Assembly: GCA_964410665.1 (NCBI GenBank)
Contig: CAYPIE010000076.1
Coordinates: forward strand, 1-27,870
Direction: 5' to 3'
DNA: 27,870 nucleotides
Source: CAYPIE01 sp964410665
GTDB lineage: Bacteria; Planctomycetota; Planctomycetia; Gemmatales; Gemmataceae
Numbering within the stretch: the stretch's first letter is position 1; each line of letters starts with the position of its first letter. The notes below the pieces were generated by a model. That model did no database searches. It saw nothing but the letters and a program-made list of their open reading frames with translations, and was not told the DNA's origin. The translations under genes and the position numbers were made by a program. Shown here one piece after another: positions 1-8,026 of this stretch.

Positions 1-1
1 C

Positions 2-178
2 AGCCCGTTGAATAAGCATGCGGCCGTCTTCTATGGGCAGAACCTGACCGGCGCGAACGCCGAGATGGTCGAGGCCGTATTCCAGGACGACGCTGGCAAT
101 GAGCTGCTGTTTGACATCGACCCGCTTGACCTGGAAGGGTTGGGCATCATCCTCAACAATCTGGAGGATCTGACCTGA
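2..178 (+). CDS. 3' end of an unrecognised protein (partial)
   Basis: The last 58 codons of a reading frame that enters from the left edge of the window and ends in TGA. Codon use favours this strand: third positions are mostly G or C and first positions are rich in G, the pattern of real genes here. The visible tail is acidic and ends in a short leucine/aspartate/asparagine-rich stretch (ILNNLEDLT). I do not recognise a family. The antisense frame over the same bases is also open and looks protein-like, but it is codon-aligned with this frame, as expected of a shadow. A hairpin at 292-329 lies downstream. Confidence 0.5.
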   Translation, partial: SPLNKHAAVFYGQNLTGANAEMVEAVFQDDAGNELLFDIDPLDLEGLGIILNNLEDLT

Positions 179-291
179 AAAGGTGCAATCTTCGTGGCGA
201 AAGCAGCATGGTGTTTGCGGTAAGTGGCTAGTTCCAGACTTCCATCGGGGATTTGCCTCAGGAGTGGGCGTGGTCGACGAACTTAGCGATC

Positions 292-329
292 GAACCATGC
301 TCCGGGCCGTCAGGTCCGGAGCATGGTTC
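292..329. terminator. Hairpin terminator between the left-edge gene and nfo
   Basis: A perfect 14-bp inverted repeat (292-305 with 316-329) encloses a 10-nt loop. It sits just beyond the stop codon of the minus-strand endonuclease IV gene, and also downstream of the plus-strand partial gene, so it may serve both. Neither side has a U tract, so intrinsic termination is inferred from position and stem strength only. Confidence 0.6.
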
Positions 330-351
330 CAACCAATCTACGAATGGGGCC

Positions 352-1224
352 TCATGATAGCAGCCGTTCGTGCTGGTACAGGTCGCGCAAGACACCCAGG
401 TTCTGCGGATCCATCGCTTCGCCATTCGGGCCGGTCTTGGGTGTCTCCAGGATCATCGGATGGCGACGGAAGCGGCCATCATTCACCAGGAGTCGGAATG
501 CCTCGAGGCCGATCTGGCCTTGGCCGAGATGGGCGTGGCGGTCGACCCGGCTGCCCAACGGCTTGACGCTGTCATTGACATGAAACATTTTGAGCTTACG
601 CATGCCGAGAAGCCGCTGGAAGCGGCGAAAGGTAGCGTAATATGCCTCAGGGGTACGCAGGTCATAGCCTGCGGCAAAGATGTGACAGGTGTCCAGGCAG
701 ACGCCGAGTTGGTCACCGCGATGCATTTGGTCGAGGATGCTGGCCAGGTGTTCAAAGCGATGTCCGAGGGTACTGCCTTGGCCGGCGGTGGTTTCCAGAA
801 GTACTTGCGTCTCGACACTGGGACAGCGATCCAAGATCTGGTCCAGGGCTTTCGCGACACGGGCTAGCCCCGCGACTTCGCCGCTACCTGTATGGGCCCC
901 AGGGTGCATGACCAGGTACTTGAGGCCGAGTGAGTTGGCGCGGTGGAGCTCCTCGATGAAAGCGGCAATGGACTTCTGGTAAAGCGCATCATCGGGTGAA
1001 GCGAGATTGATCAGATAGGAATCGTGAGCAGTGGCGTGGTGGAATTTGCCCGCGGCGAGTTGCTGGCGAAAGGCAGCGATCTCTGCTTCGGACAGGGGGC
1101 GTGCCTGCCACTGACTCGCACTTTTGGTAAACAGCTGCAAGGTGGCACAGCCATGCTGGGTGGCCTGATCGAGGGCCTTGGTCAACCCGCCGGCGATCGA
1201 CATGTGTGCTCCGAAGCTTGGCAC
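352..1224 (-). CDS. nfo: Endonuclease IV (AP endonuclease)
   Basis: Class II AP endonuclease of the Nfo family. It cleaves DNA 5' of abasic sites and processes oxidised 3' ends in base excision repair. The TIM-barrel metal-site motifs appear in order: AHDSYLIN, VMHPGAHTG, LLETTAGQG, CLDTCHIFAAGYD, MFHVNDS, DRHAHLGQG and MILETPK. Together these supply the nine histidine, glutamate and aspartate zinc ligands known in the E. coli enzyme. The frame is open back to a TTG at 1290, but I choose the GTG at 1224: GGAGG lies 6 nt before it, the protein then begins PSFGAHMSIAGG as family members do, and 290 aa matches the usual length of about 285. It lies 86 bp downstream of the peroxiredoxin gene on the same strand, and a hairpin follows at 292-329. 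Confidence 0.95.
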   Translation of the reverse strand: MPSFGAHMSIAGGLTKALDQATQHGCATLQLFTKSASQWQARPLSEAEIAAFRQQLAAGKFHHATAHDSYLINLASPDDALYQKSIAAFIEELHRANSLGLKYLVMHPGAHTGSGEVAGLARVAKALDQILDRCPSVETQVLLETTAGQGSTLGHRFEHLASILDQMHRGDQLGVCLDTCHIFAAGYDLRTPEAYYATFRRFQRLLGMRKLKMFHVNDSVKPLGSRVDRHAHLGQGQIGLEAFRLLVNDGRFRRHPMILETPKTGPNGEAMDPQNLGVLRDLYQHERLLS

Positions 1225-1310
1225 AGGCAGCCTCCAGGAATGCGGGGTCCGCGACAAGTCGGGCATAACCTGCCGCGGGCTGTCAGGCAATCCGATTCCC
1301 GGGGACAGGT

Positions 1311-1862
1311 CTACTTCAGGGTTTCCTTGATAAAGGTGAGGACCTCTTCGGGGTGGTTCCTGGGCGAGACTTTGGTGTAGATCTTACGGATCATGCCCTG
1401 CTTGTCGACGACGAAGGTGACCCGCTTAGACACGGTGCCGCGTGGGCTGAGGACGCCGAGTTGCTTGGTCACCTGCATTTCCTTATCGGCCAGCAGGGGG
1501 AAGTTGAGCTTCTCCTTGCTGGTGAACTGTTCCTGGGCCTTGAAGTCGTCGGTACTGATGCCGATGACCACCGTGTTGGCTGCGGCAAACTTGTCCGCGA
1601 CGTCGCGGAAGCCGCAGCTTTCGATGGTGCAGCCGCGGGTCATGGCCTTGGGGTAGAAGAAGAGTACGATGTTCTTGCCCTTGAGGTCCTTAAGCGAGAG
1701 GGTCTTCGAGCCGGAGGCCTCGGGTAATGCCTTCTCAATCTGGGTGGCAGGCAATTTGATGTCGGGCAGCGGGTCGCCTTCCTTGACTTTGAGCTGGGTG
1801 TCGTCGGCCCGAGCCAGGCCGAGCAGGTAAAGAGCGCTGAAGAGGGTGGACAGCAACTTCAT
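1311..1862 (-). CDS. Exported peroxiredoxin (BCP/PrxQ type)
   Basis: Thiol peroxidase of the AhpC/TSA superfamily, 183 aa. Residues 1-19 form a signal peptide (hydrophobic core, ending near ARA), so the enzyme probably acts outside the cytoplasm. The active site reads TRGC-TIES-C: T75 and peroxidatic C78 in TxxC, with a second cysteine C83 five residues on, the spacing of PrxQ/BCP enzymes whose resolving cysteine lies in the same helix. The segment LFFYPKAMTRGCTIESCGFRD is close to the family signature. AAGGAG lies about 9 nt before the ATG. The product would reduce hydrogen or organic peroxides with thioredoxin-like donors. The downstream same-strand gene is nfo, so the pair combines peroxide removal with repair of oxidised DNA. 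Confidence 0.92.
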   Translation of the reverse strand: MKLLSTLFSALYLLGLARADDTQLKVKEGDPLPDIKLPATQIEKALPEASGSKTLSLKDLKGKNIVLFFYPKAMTRGCTIESCGFRDVADKFAAANTVVIGISTDDFKAQEQFTSKEKLNFPLLADKEMQVTKQLGVLSPRGTVSKRVTFVVDKQGMIRKIYTKVSPRNHPEEVLTFIKETLK

Positions 1863-1968
1863 CGGGTGTTCTCCTTGCAGACGTCATGAAGGGGCTTAGG
1901 CTGCAGGCATTGTCGGGATCGAACCGGTCGTGAGCAAGGCCGCGCTTTGCCGACGGAGTTCGTTTGCC

Positions 1969-1986
1969 GTACAGTAACGTCTGTAC
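1969..1986. promoter_or_regulatory. Palindrome in the divergent Prx/SpeE-like intergenic region
   Basis: GTACAG and CTGTAC form a perfect 6-bp inverted repeat around a 6-nt centre, within the 161-bp gap between two divergent genes and 38 bp before the plus-strand ATG. It could be an operator or a small hairpin in the leader. No known binding consensus is recognised, and palindromes this short can arise by chance. Confidence 0.22.
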
Positions 1987-2023
1987 GCACGCGGTAGGCT
2001 AGCCTCGAGAAGTACCACTCCGT

Positions 2024-4378
2024 ATGGCCGCATTCGCTGTATCGCTGCTGTTTGCCCTGACGCTGTTTGTCAGCGCGACGCTGTTGTTTGTGGTTCAGCC
2101 GCTGATGGGGCGGCTGTTGTTGCCGACCATGGGCGGATCCCCGGTGGTCTGGAACACCTGCCTCATCTTCTTCCAGTCAGCGCTGTTGTTTGGGTATTTG
2201 TATGCGCATCTTCTAGGCGGAGGTGTTGGCAACCGTCGGGGTCGCTGGGTGCATCTGCTGTTATTGCCGCTACCGCTGTTGGTGTTGCCGATCCATATTC
2301 CGGGCGAGGGACCGCCGCCTGGGGTCGAAGCAGCCCCGGTGGGCTGGTTACTCGGTATGCTGATCATAGCCGCAGGATTGCCGTTCTTTCTGGTAGCCTC
2401 GACAGCGCCATTGCTACAACGCTGGTTCGCCGGTACGGGCTTTTGGGTTGCCCGGGATCCGTACTTTCTTTATGCGGCAAGTAATCTGGGCAGCATGCTG
2501 GCGCTCTTGGCCTATCCGTTTTTGATCGAACCTTGGCTAGATCTGGATGCACAAGCGCGTTATTGGCAAAGGGGCTATCTGGCCCTGATCGGCTTGATTG
2601 CCTTGTGTGCCCTCACCGTACGTCAAGACCTGATCGGATCCACGGCGATCGAGTCCCAACCGCGACCGCTCGGTTTACGGCGACGGCTGTACTGGATCGC
2701 ACTGGCCTTTGTGCCTTCCAGTCTGCTCATGGGAGTGACCTCGTTTCTAACCACCGACCTGGCAGCGATGCCGTTGCTCTGGGTGGTGCCATTAGCGTTG
2801 TATCTATTGACGTTTATTTTGGTGTTCTCGATTGGGCTACGCATGCCAGCCAGGCGGCTCAGTCGCGTGTTGGCCATGGCGGTGGTGGTTTGGACGATCA
2901 CCATCCTGGTTCGAGCAGCGGAGCCGTTGTGGCTGGTGATCGCTCTGCATTTAGGGGCGTTTTTTGTCGCGGCCTGGTTTTGTCATGGCTTGCTCGCCGA
3001 GGACCGCCCGCCGCCGGAACAGCTGACAGAGTTTTATTTGTGGATGTCGTTCGGAGGCGTCCTGGGCGGTTTATTCAACGGGCTGCTGGCTCCGATCCTA
3101 TTTCGCCAAGTGGGGCTGATTGAGTACCCCCTGGCGATGTTGCTGGCCTGCTTGTTTCGTAGCGTGTGCATGCCGACCAAAGGGGTTCGCGTCCTGGATG
3201 TGGTCATTCCGCTGTTGCTGGGGGGGCTGACCCTGGGTTTGATCTGGGCGATCCAGTCGAATCCCTCGGTTAAGCAGGGCCTGCAGCAGCTGGCCGACCG
3301 TCTATGGATCCCGGCGGAGATCCTGCGGCATGCCATCACCTTTGCCATCCCAGCGGTGCTGGTGTATACCCTAGTGGATCGACCGTTGCGGTTCACTCTC
3401 GGGGTGGCGGCCATCGTGGCGGCGGGCACCTATGATACCGCCTTGTTGGGCCGCACGATCTTTCTGGAGCGTAACTATCTCGGCGTGGTACGGGTCACCG
3501 AGGATCCGGCAGGAAAGTTCCATCGCATGGTTCATGGCAACACCATTCATGGTCAGCAACGGACGGGCGTGGAACCCGCTTTGCTGAGCCGATATTTGTT
3601 GCCGCTGGGGGCTGGCCAGCCGCTTGGCTTGGTACTGCAATGGCCGGTGTGCCAGCAACGGTTGTGGCGTGATCCGTTCGAGCCCCTGTCCTACTATCAT
3701 CGGACCGGGCCGGTGGGCTCTGTGTTTGCGGAATTGATCTCGACTCGCCCATCGGTGCGCCGGATCGGCGTGATTGGTCTGGGGACCGGCTCGATGGCCT
3801 GGTATGGTCGGCCAGGGCAAGACTGGACTTTCTTTGAGCTGGATCCGATTGTCATTCGTCTGGCCCAGAATCGACGCTACTTTACCTTTCTCCGCAACAG
3901 TCGGGCAACCAATCTGATGATCGAGCGCGGCGATGCTCGGGTTCGGCTGGGTGAGATGCCCGACCACTCCTTCGATCTGTTGGTGTTGGATGCGTTTAGC
4001 TCGGACGCCATTCCGTTGCACCTGTTGACAGCCGAGGCGCTGGCATTGTACCGCCAGAAACTGACGCCACAGGGGATTTTGTTATTTAACATCTCTAACC
4101 GTTATCTGGATTTGGAGCCGATCCTGGCTCGGTTGGCAGAAAACGATTCGGCCGACTGGCAAGTCCATGTCGGCGACGATCTGGTAGTGTCCGACCAGTT
4201 GAAAAAGCAGGGCAAGTTTCCCTCGCTGTGGCTGATCATGGCTCACAAAAGTGATGATCTTGCTCCGTTATTACGCGACCTGCGTTGGCGGGGGGTGTTC
4301 GTACCAGCGGACACCCCGGTATGGACGGATAACTTCGCCAACGTCTGGAGTGCGTTGAAGGACATGAGCGGGGAGTGA
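2024..4378 (+). CDS. Membrane-fused spermidine-synthase-like protein
   Basis: A 784-aa two-part protein. Residues 1 to about 480 are a multi-pass membrane domain with many hydrophobic helices, beginning VSLLFALTLFVSATLLFVVQ. The C-terminal part has the Rossmann fold of polyamine aminopropyltransferases: a nucleotide-binding loop VIGLGTGSMAWYG near residue 580, an acidic residue at the end of the next strand (FFELDP), a GDAR segment, and the DAFSSDAIP motif that carries the catalytic-type aspartate in SpeE enzymes. Databases usually call this architecture a fused MFS/spermidine synthase. Its substrate is not settled, and no S-adenosylmethionine decarboxylase gene is seen here. The start is the first ATG, with only a weak purine-rich site before it. 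The next gene on this strand begins about 100 bp downstream. Confidence 0.85.
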   Translation: MAAFAVSLLFALTLFVSATLLFVVQPLMGRLLLPTMGGSPVVWNTCLIFFQSALLFGYLYAHLLGGGVGNRRGRWVHLLLLPLPLLVLPIHIPGEGPPPGVEAAPVGWLLGMLIIAAGLPFFLVASTAPLLQRWFAGTGFWVARDPYFLYAASNLGSMLALLAYPFLIEPWLDLDAQARYWQRGYLALIGLIALCALTVRQDLIGSTAIESQPRPLGLRRRLYWIALAFVPSSLLMGVTSFLTTDLAAMPLLWVVPLALYLLTFILVFSIGLRMPARRLSRVLAMAVVVWTITILVRAAEPLWLVIALHLGAFFVAAWFCHGLLAEDRPPPEQLTEFYLWMSFGGVLGGLFNGLLAPILFRQVGLIEYPLAMLLACLFRSVCMPTKGVRVLDVVIPLLLGGLTLGLIWAIQSNPSVKQGLQQLADRLWIPAEILRHAITFAIPAVLVYTLVDRPLRFTLGVAAIVAAGTYDTALLGRTIFLERNYLGVVRVTEDPAGKFHRMVHGNTIHGQQRTGVEPALLSRYLLPLGAGQPLGLVLQWPVCQQRLWRDPFEPLSYYHRTGPVGSVFAELISTRPSVRRIGVIGLGTGSMAWYGRPGQDWTFFELDPIVIRLAQNRRYFTFLRNSRATNLMIERGDARVRLGEMPDHSFDLLVLDAFSSDAIPLHLLTAEALALYRQKLTPQGILLFNISNRYLDLEPILARLAENDSADWQVHVGDDLVVSDQLKKQGKFPSLWLIMAHKSDDLAPLLRDLRWRGVFVPADTPVWTDNFANVWSALKDMSGE

Positions 4379-4481
4379 GGCATTGGAGTAGCTGGCGTTA
4401 TCGCCGAAAGCCGACACTTGCTTCGCAACCTCGACCCTCGCGGTGGGGTTTAGATGCGGGCGGCCTTTTTCAAGGAACCTC

Positions 4482-5369
4482 ATGGAACGTAAGCGAGCCC
4501 ATCAGTTCGATCCGGAAGTCCTGGACCTGTACGATGACTACGCCCACGGGCGGCTGAGCCGTCGCGAATACCTTCAGCGGCTTGGTGTGTACGCCGTCGG
4601 CGGGTTGACCGTCGAAGCACTGCTGTCTAGCCTGAGCCCGAACTACGCCTGGGCGCAACAGGTCAAGTCCGACGATGCGCGCATCAAGACTGAGCGGGTC
4701 GAGTACGCGGCGCCCAAAGGTGCTGGCACCATGAAGGGCCTGCTGGCCCGGCCGGCGGCGGGCGACAAGTTCCCGGCGGTGCTGGTCATCCACGAGAACC
4801 GGGGCTTAAACTCCTACATCGAGGACGTGGCTCGGCGTTTGGCTGTGGCTGGCTTTCTGGCTTTGGCGCCCGATGCACTGACGCCACTGGGTGGCTACCC
4901 CGGTAACGATGATGAAGGGCGAGCGTTGCAGGCCAAGCGTGATCGGACCAAGATGACCGAAGACTTCATCGCCGGGGCCAAGTTTCTGGACACGCACCCA
5001 GCCTCGACTGGGAAGGTGGGCACGGTCGGCTTCTGTTTCGGCGGCGGGGTCGTTTATCAGCTAGCGGTGGGCATCCCCGAGGTTATTGATGCCGCGGTGC
5101 CGTTTTATGGCCGGCAACCGGCGGTGGCGGATGTACCCAAGATCAAGGCCCCGCTGCTGATCCACAACGCCGAGCGTGACCGGCGGATCCTGGCCGGGGC
5201 CCCCGGGTTGGAGGAGGCGCTCAAGGCAAATGACAAAGCGTTCGAGGCGTTCGTGTATCCAAACACCAACCACGGCTTCCACAACGACACTACCCCCCGC
5301 TACGACGAGGAAGCGGCCAAGCTCGCTTGGGAGCGGACCATCGCGTTTTTCAAGAAACACCTGAGGTGA
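4482..5369 (+). CDS. Tat-exported dienelactone hydrolase family protein
   Basis: Alpha/beta hydrolase of the dienelactone hydrolase family, 295 aa. The family triad is visible: nucleophile C185 in GFCFGGG, D233 in AERDRR and H264 in TNHGFH. The conserved HENRGLN segment supplies the family glutamate. The N-terminus is a twin-arginine signal: SRREYL at residues 26-31, then a hydrophobic stretch and a possible cleavage site after AWA near residue 57. About 25 charged residues precede the twin arginines, which is long for a Tat leader. I chose the ATG at 4482 because AAGGA stands 7 nt upstream; the frame is also open to 4443. Likely role: hydrolysis of a lactone or ester outside the cytoplasm, substrate unknown. 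Confidence 0.92.
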   Translation: MERKRAHQFDPEVLDLYDDYAHGRLSRREYLQRLGVYAVGGLTVEALLSSLSPNYAWAQQVKSDDARIKTERVEYAAPKGAGTMKGLLARPAAGDKFPAVLVIHENRGLNSYIEDVARRLAVAGFLALAPDALTPLGGYPGNDDEGRALQAKRDRTKMTEDFIAGAKFLDTHPASTGKVGTVGFCFGGGVVYQLAVGIPEVIDAAVPFYGRQPAVADVPKIKAPLLIHNAERDRRILAGAPGLEEALKANDKAFEAFVYPNTNHGFHNDTTPRYDEEAAKLAWERTIAFFKKHLR

Positions 5370-5413
5370 GCGAGCTCAATGTGCCTCCAACAGGGGGGAA
5401 GGGAAAATTCGCT

Positions 5414-5431
5414 CGGTGCAACCACGCACCG
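5414..5431. terminator. Small hairpin between convergent genes
   Basis: CGGTGC and GCACCG pair perfectly around a 6-nt loop, between the dienelactone hydrolase stop at 5369 and the convergent small gene ending at 5486. No U tract follows, so the role as a terminator is inferred from position only. Confidence 0.3.
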
Positions 5432-5485
5432 TTCGCAGCGAGGTCGTAGCTGTCAGCCGGTCGATTCTGTCGAAGTGGTTTCGAG

Positions 5486-5785
5486 TTACAAGATCCTCGA
5501 AACAAAGACGGCAGCGACGCCTCCCAGGATCGTGACCCCCAGCAGGAGCAGGGCGATGCCGAACGTGCGCTTGTTCTGGCCATTGCAAGAACTGTAGGTT
5601 GCCGCTTTGACCAGGTCGTCCACATCCACCGGTTGGCCGTCGCGGTCGAAAATGGTCATCTCGTTTTGCTCGAGGTAGTGTTTGAGATTGGCGGTCAGGT
5701 CGGCGTTGCGGCTCGCAGCTCCAATGCCGATCCCGGTACCCATGCCAGCGCCAAACCCGGCTGCCATCCCGACTCCAAAATCCAT
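5486..5785 (-). CDS. Small glycine-rich membrane protein
   Basis: An unrecognised 99-aa protein. Residues 1-24 are glycine/alanine/methionine-rich (MDFGVGMAAGFGAGMG), like a flexible or membrane-embedded segment. The middle (about 30-68) is a soluble region containing LKHYLEQNEMTIFDRDGQPVD. The last 25 residues form a clear transmembrane helix ending VFVSRIL. The ATG at 5785 is preceded by AGGAG at 7 nt. A GTG at 5803 overlaps that site and is less likely. It is convergent with the hydrolase gene and stands alone. No function can be assigned. Confidence 0.65.
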   Translation of the reverse strand: MDFGVGMAAGFGAGMGTGIGIGAASRNADLTANLKHYLEQNEMTIFDRDGQPVDVDDLVKAATYSSCNGQNKRTFGIALLLLGVTILGGVAAVFVSRIL

Positions 5786-6084
5786 CGCGCCTCTCCTAAA
5801 CACTGATAGTCTTTTGTGGTCCGTAGCTTTACTCCCATGCTATTCGGGCCACTTCGCATGGCATTTTTCTGATCGCACGTTCACGACGGTTCCTGCGACT
5901 ACCGAATGTTATTCTTCGGGGGCCTCCTGCGAACCTGGGACATGAGGTGACCTGCTTGGAACGCGCCGAAAAGCGTTTACCGATCACTGCATCCACCGCC
6001 TCAGCTTTCCCGGCGATGCCCGCGGCTACGCTGGGTACTCCCGCAGGCCCGTTCTGAATACGTCCCACAGCCAATCCTCGAGGA

Positions 6085-6113
6085 CCTGTGTCAGCCAGAC
6101 TGCTGTGTATAAT
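6085..6113 (+). promoter_or_regulatory. Candidate promoter with perfect TATAAT
   Basis: A perfect TATAAT lies at 6108-6113. The -35 position 17 nt upstream (6085-6090, CCTGTG) is poor. AAAGGAG at 6146-6152 follows at a sensible leader distance, so a short transcript starting near 6120 with a small gene is plausible. Confidence 0.4.
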
Positions 6114-6158
6114 GCACGAAGATGGAAGTGAACCAATCGGCGGTCAAAGGAGATCAGC

Positions 6159-6269
6159 GTGTTCCGCGTTCGATCGACCCGACCAAGCATGCACGGGGTT
6201 CGTGCCGATGGCAAAGAACATCTTCAGGACCGGCAAAAAGACACGCCCCAAGACCGCCGTGCGGGGTAA
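6159..6269 (+). CDS. Possible 36-aa peptide with strong ribosome site
   Basis: A GTG codon stands 6 nt after AAAGGAG and about 45 nt after a perfect TATAAT box. The frame gives a basic, arginine-rich 36-residue peptide and stops at 6267-6269. No family is recognised. It overlaps the zinc-ribbon frame at 6208-6408 in another phase; at most one may be real, or a frameshift may have separated a start from a zinc-ribbon body. Confidence 0.25.
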   Translation: MFRVRSTRPSMHGVRADGKEHLQDRQKDTPQDRRAG

Positions 6270-6408
6270 ACGCTATCGTTGTGCCGTGTGCCGCAAACGG
6301 AGCCCCAGGCCCGTGACCACTCCGGCCCCCTGGTTCTGTCCCAACTGTCGGCCTCCGCAAACCCCTGCCAGTCCCTCAGGATCAGATCTGTCAACCAGTC
6401 CGAGGTGA
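6208..6408 (+). CDS. Possible small zinc-ribbon protein
   Basis: The frame encodes 66 aa starting MAKNIFRTGKK, with a very basic N-terminus followed by CAVC and CPNC pairs about 17 residues apart, the spacing of a small treble-clef or zinc ribbon that might bind nucleic acid. The tail is proline/serine-rich. No Shine-Dalgarno precedes this ATG; the nearest ribosome site is 56 nt upstream and serves another frame. The frame is open further upstream, to 6088. Real gene, pseudogene or chance cannot be settled by eye. Confidence 0.35.
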   Translation: MAKNIFRTGKKTRPKTAVRGKRYRCAVCRKRSPRPVTTPAPWFCPNCRPPQTPASPSGSDLSTSPR

Positions 6409-6770
6409 ACCCGTCTGTGCGGCCGGACGCCGACCTCGAACGGAGACCATCCGCCAACGCGAATGTCGTCTCCGTAGGGAGTGCCCTAGGGGTGACGGCG
6501 TTGGTTTTGGCATTCGGCTTCCGCGCGAGTCAGAAGATCAGCGGCTCGCTTCGATCTGCATCACCAGCCCTGGCCGGACGGGTCTACCACTGCCATCCCC
6601 TTGACGAGTTCCAGATTGCTTGGGTCCCGTTACATTGGCTTTCGGCAGGTTCCCACCCGCCGCTCGGAAGGGCAGAGACCTGCTGAACCGGCCATGCAGG
6701 ACCCACCGTGCACACTGGTCGATGCAACACTACAAGACGCTGCTTGTGCCACTCTAGCGTAACTTCGCGG

Positions 6771-7862
6771 CTACACCACCGGCAGTGCCACGACCTCGGC
6801 GGGGAGTCGGACAGAGTCGGTCTCGACCTCCATGGCGGTGCCGGGGTCCTGGTGGCCACGGCGGAGGTAGCCCAGGGCAAGGCCGGTGTCGAGCTTGGGC
6901 GAATGGATGAACGAGGTGGTGACGCCTACCTCTTGACCGTCGTGGAAGACCTTACAGCCTTTTGGGATGGGTGTCGCTTCGAGGATCTTTAGGCCAAGGA
7001 AGGCGCGGTTGACGTGCCCAGCGCGGTCACGAGCCATGACGATCGGTTCCTGGCCCAGGAAGCAGCCCTTACTGTAACTGACCGCACGGGTCACCTTACT
7101 GACCTCCATGACAAATCGTGTGTCATCGATGTCGATGCCGTAGACAGGAGTGCCGGCCTCGACACGTAGCCACTCAAACGCAGTCTGGCCGGCCGGTCTA
7201 GCGCCGCAGGTGGTCAGCATACGCCAGACGCCCTCGGCCTTGGCGTTCAGGCAGACCAGGTCATAGCCGGGGACGCCCAGTGGGTCGCGGCGACGGATCG
7301 AGCAGGTGGCTGCAGCCCCAAAAGTGCGTTCCATGTGCAAGAACTCGTTCAGGTCGGGAAGCTGGTCATCGAGGGCCTGTTCGAGAACTTCCTTGGCCTT
7401 TGGGCCGGTCAAGTGCAGCTGGGCGAACTGCTCGGTCTGGTCGGTGAACTCGGCCTGTTCGCTAATCAAGTAACGGTCCAGGTGCTTGAGGAAGGCTTCG
7501 ACGTACCCAGGGGTGACGTCGATCCACAAGGCGTCGCGAGAGCCGTCGAGACGGACATGATAGATGCGCGTTTGGAATAATGTTTTGGCGCGGTGGTCGG
7601 TGAAGTAGGCCTCAGCACCTCCGCCAAGTGGCAGGTTCGCGATGTCGTTGGTGCACAGGTTCTGCAGGAAGGTCGGCGCCTCCGGCCCGCAGACCTCGAC
7701 CTTGCCGGTGTGGGAGCGATCAAACAAGACCGCCCCGGTGTGGGCGGCATCATATTCGGTACGCGCGTCACCGAAGTCGGCCGGTAACTCCCAACCGGCG
7801 TACTCGGCGAAGTTCGCACCCGCCTGGCGGATCGTCTCGTGCAACGGGGAAGCGTGTGGCAT
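6771..7862 (-). CDS. ygfZ: YgfZ/GcvT-like folate-binding protein
   Basis: A 363-aa member of the glycine-cleavage T-protein-like family that contains YgfZ, a folate-dependent factor for assembly or repair of certain iron-sulfur enzymes. The diagnostic YgfZ motif K-G-C-[FY]-x-G-Q-E is present as KGCFLGQE near residue 270, followed by a conserved arginine-rich stretch (MARDRAGHVNR). The N-terminal part shows the T-protein fold features FDRSHTGKVEVCGPEA and LCTNDI. The C-terminus (about residue 290 on) matches the beta-barrel seen in the family. It lies downstream of the Ro60 gene on the same strand, but a strong hairpin at 7988-8021 separates them, so joint transcription is doubtful. Confidence 0.9.
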   Translation of the reverse strand: MPHASPLHETIRQAGANFAEYAGWELPADFGDARTEYDAAHTGAVLFDRSHTGKVEVCGPEAPTFLQNLCTNDIANLPLGGGAEAYFTDHRAKTLFQTRIYHVRLDGSRDALWIDVTPGYVEAFLKHLDRYLISEQAEFTDQTEQFAQLHLTGPKAKEVLEQALDDQLPDLNEFLHMERTFGAAATCSIRRRDPLGVPGYDLVCLNAKAEGVWRMLTTCGARPAGQTAFEWLRVEAGTPVYGIDIDDTRFVMEVSKVTRAVSYSKGCFLGQEPIVMARDRAGHVNRAFLGLKILEATPIPKGCKVFHDGQEVGVTTSFIHSPKLDTGLALGYLRRGHQDPGTAMEVETDSVRLPAEVVALPVV

Positions 7863-7987
7863 GGTCTCGGCTCCTGATCGCGCGGCAAGTCATTTTTCTT
7901 TATGGTAGTCGAGCGGGTCAAGCGAGCGAAGAGGGAGGGCTTTGGACGCGGAAAGCGGGTGGGAGAAAGATGGAAGAGCACAGGCAG

Positions 7988-8021
7988 AAGGAGCTCCGGA
8001 CCTCTCGGTCCGGAGCTCCTT
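7988..8021 (-). terminator. Strong hairpin terminator after the Ro60 gene
   Basis: A perfect 15-bp stem (7988-8002 with 8007-8021) and a 4-nt loop begin 5 nt beyond the stop codon of the Ro60 gene. The minus-strand sequence after the stem is pyrimidine-rich but has no clean U run. The stem itself includes a GGAGCTCC palindrome. Confidence 0.75.
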
Positions 8022-8026
8022 GGTCG

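Larger units (their letters stand above)
5786..6770. other. Gene-poor stretch
   Basis: Nearly 1 kb without a convincing large gene. It holds a good sigma-70-like promoter at 6085-6113, a Shine-Dalgarno at 6146-6152 and two overlapping tiny frames (6159-6269 and 6208-6408). From 6409 to 6770 I see nothing coding that I would defend; a few short inverted repeats there are weak. The region could hold a decayed gene or an unrecognised RNA. Confidence 0.5.

Noticed and set aside
1..178. Minus-strand protein frame opposite the left-edge gene
   Set aside because: It is codon-aligned with the plus-strand frame and its base pattern by codon position is that of an antisense shadow.
370..867. Plus-strand frame opposite endonuclease IV, and similar long antisense frames opposite UvrB and the 1461-aa gene
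   Set aside because: High-GC genes leave open antisense frames; the sense proteins carry full family motifs and ribosome sites.
5829..6074. Minus-strand 81-codon frame in the gene-poor region
   Set aside because: No ribosome site or recognisable domain, and composition is consistent with random high-GC sequence.
6279..6686. Plus-strand 135-codon frame with a hydrophobic stretch
   Set aside because: No ribosome site, no family resemblance, and codon use unlike neighbouring genes; it overlaps the better zinc-ribbon frame.
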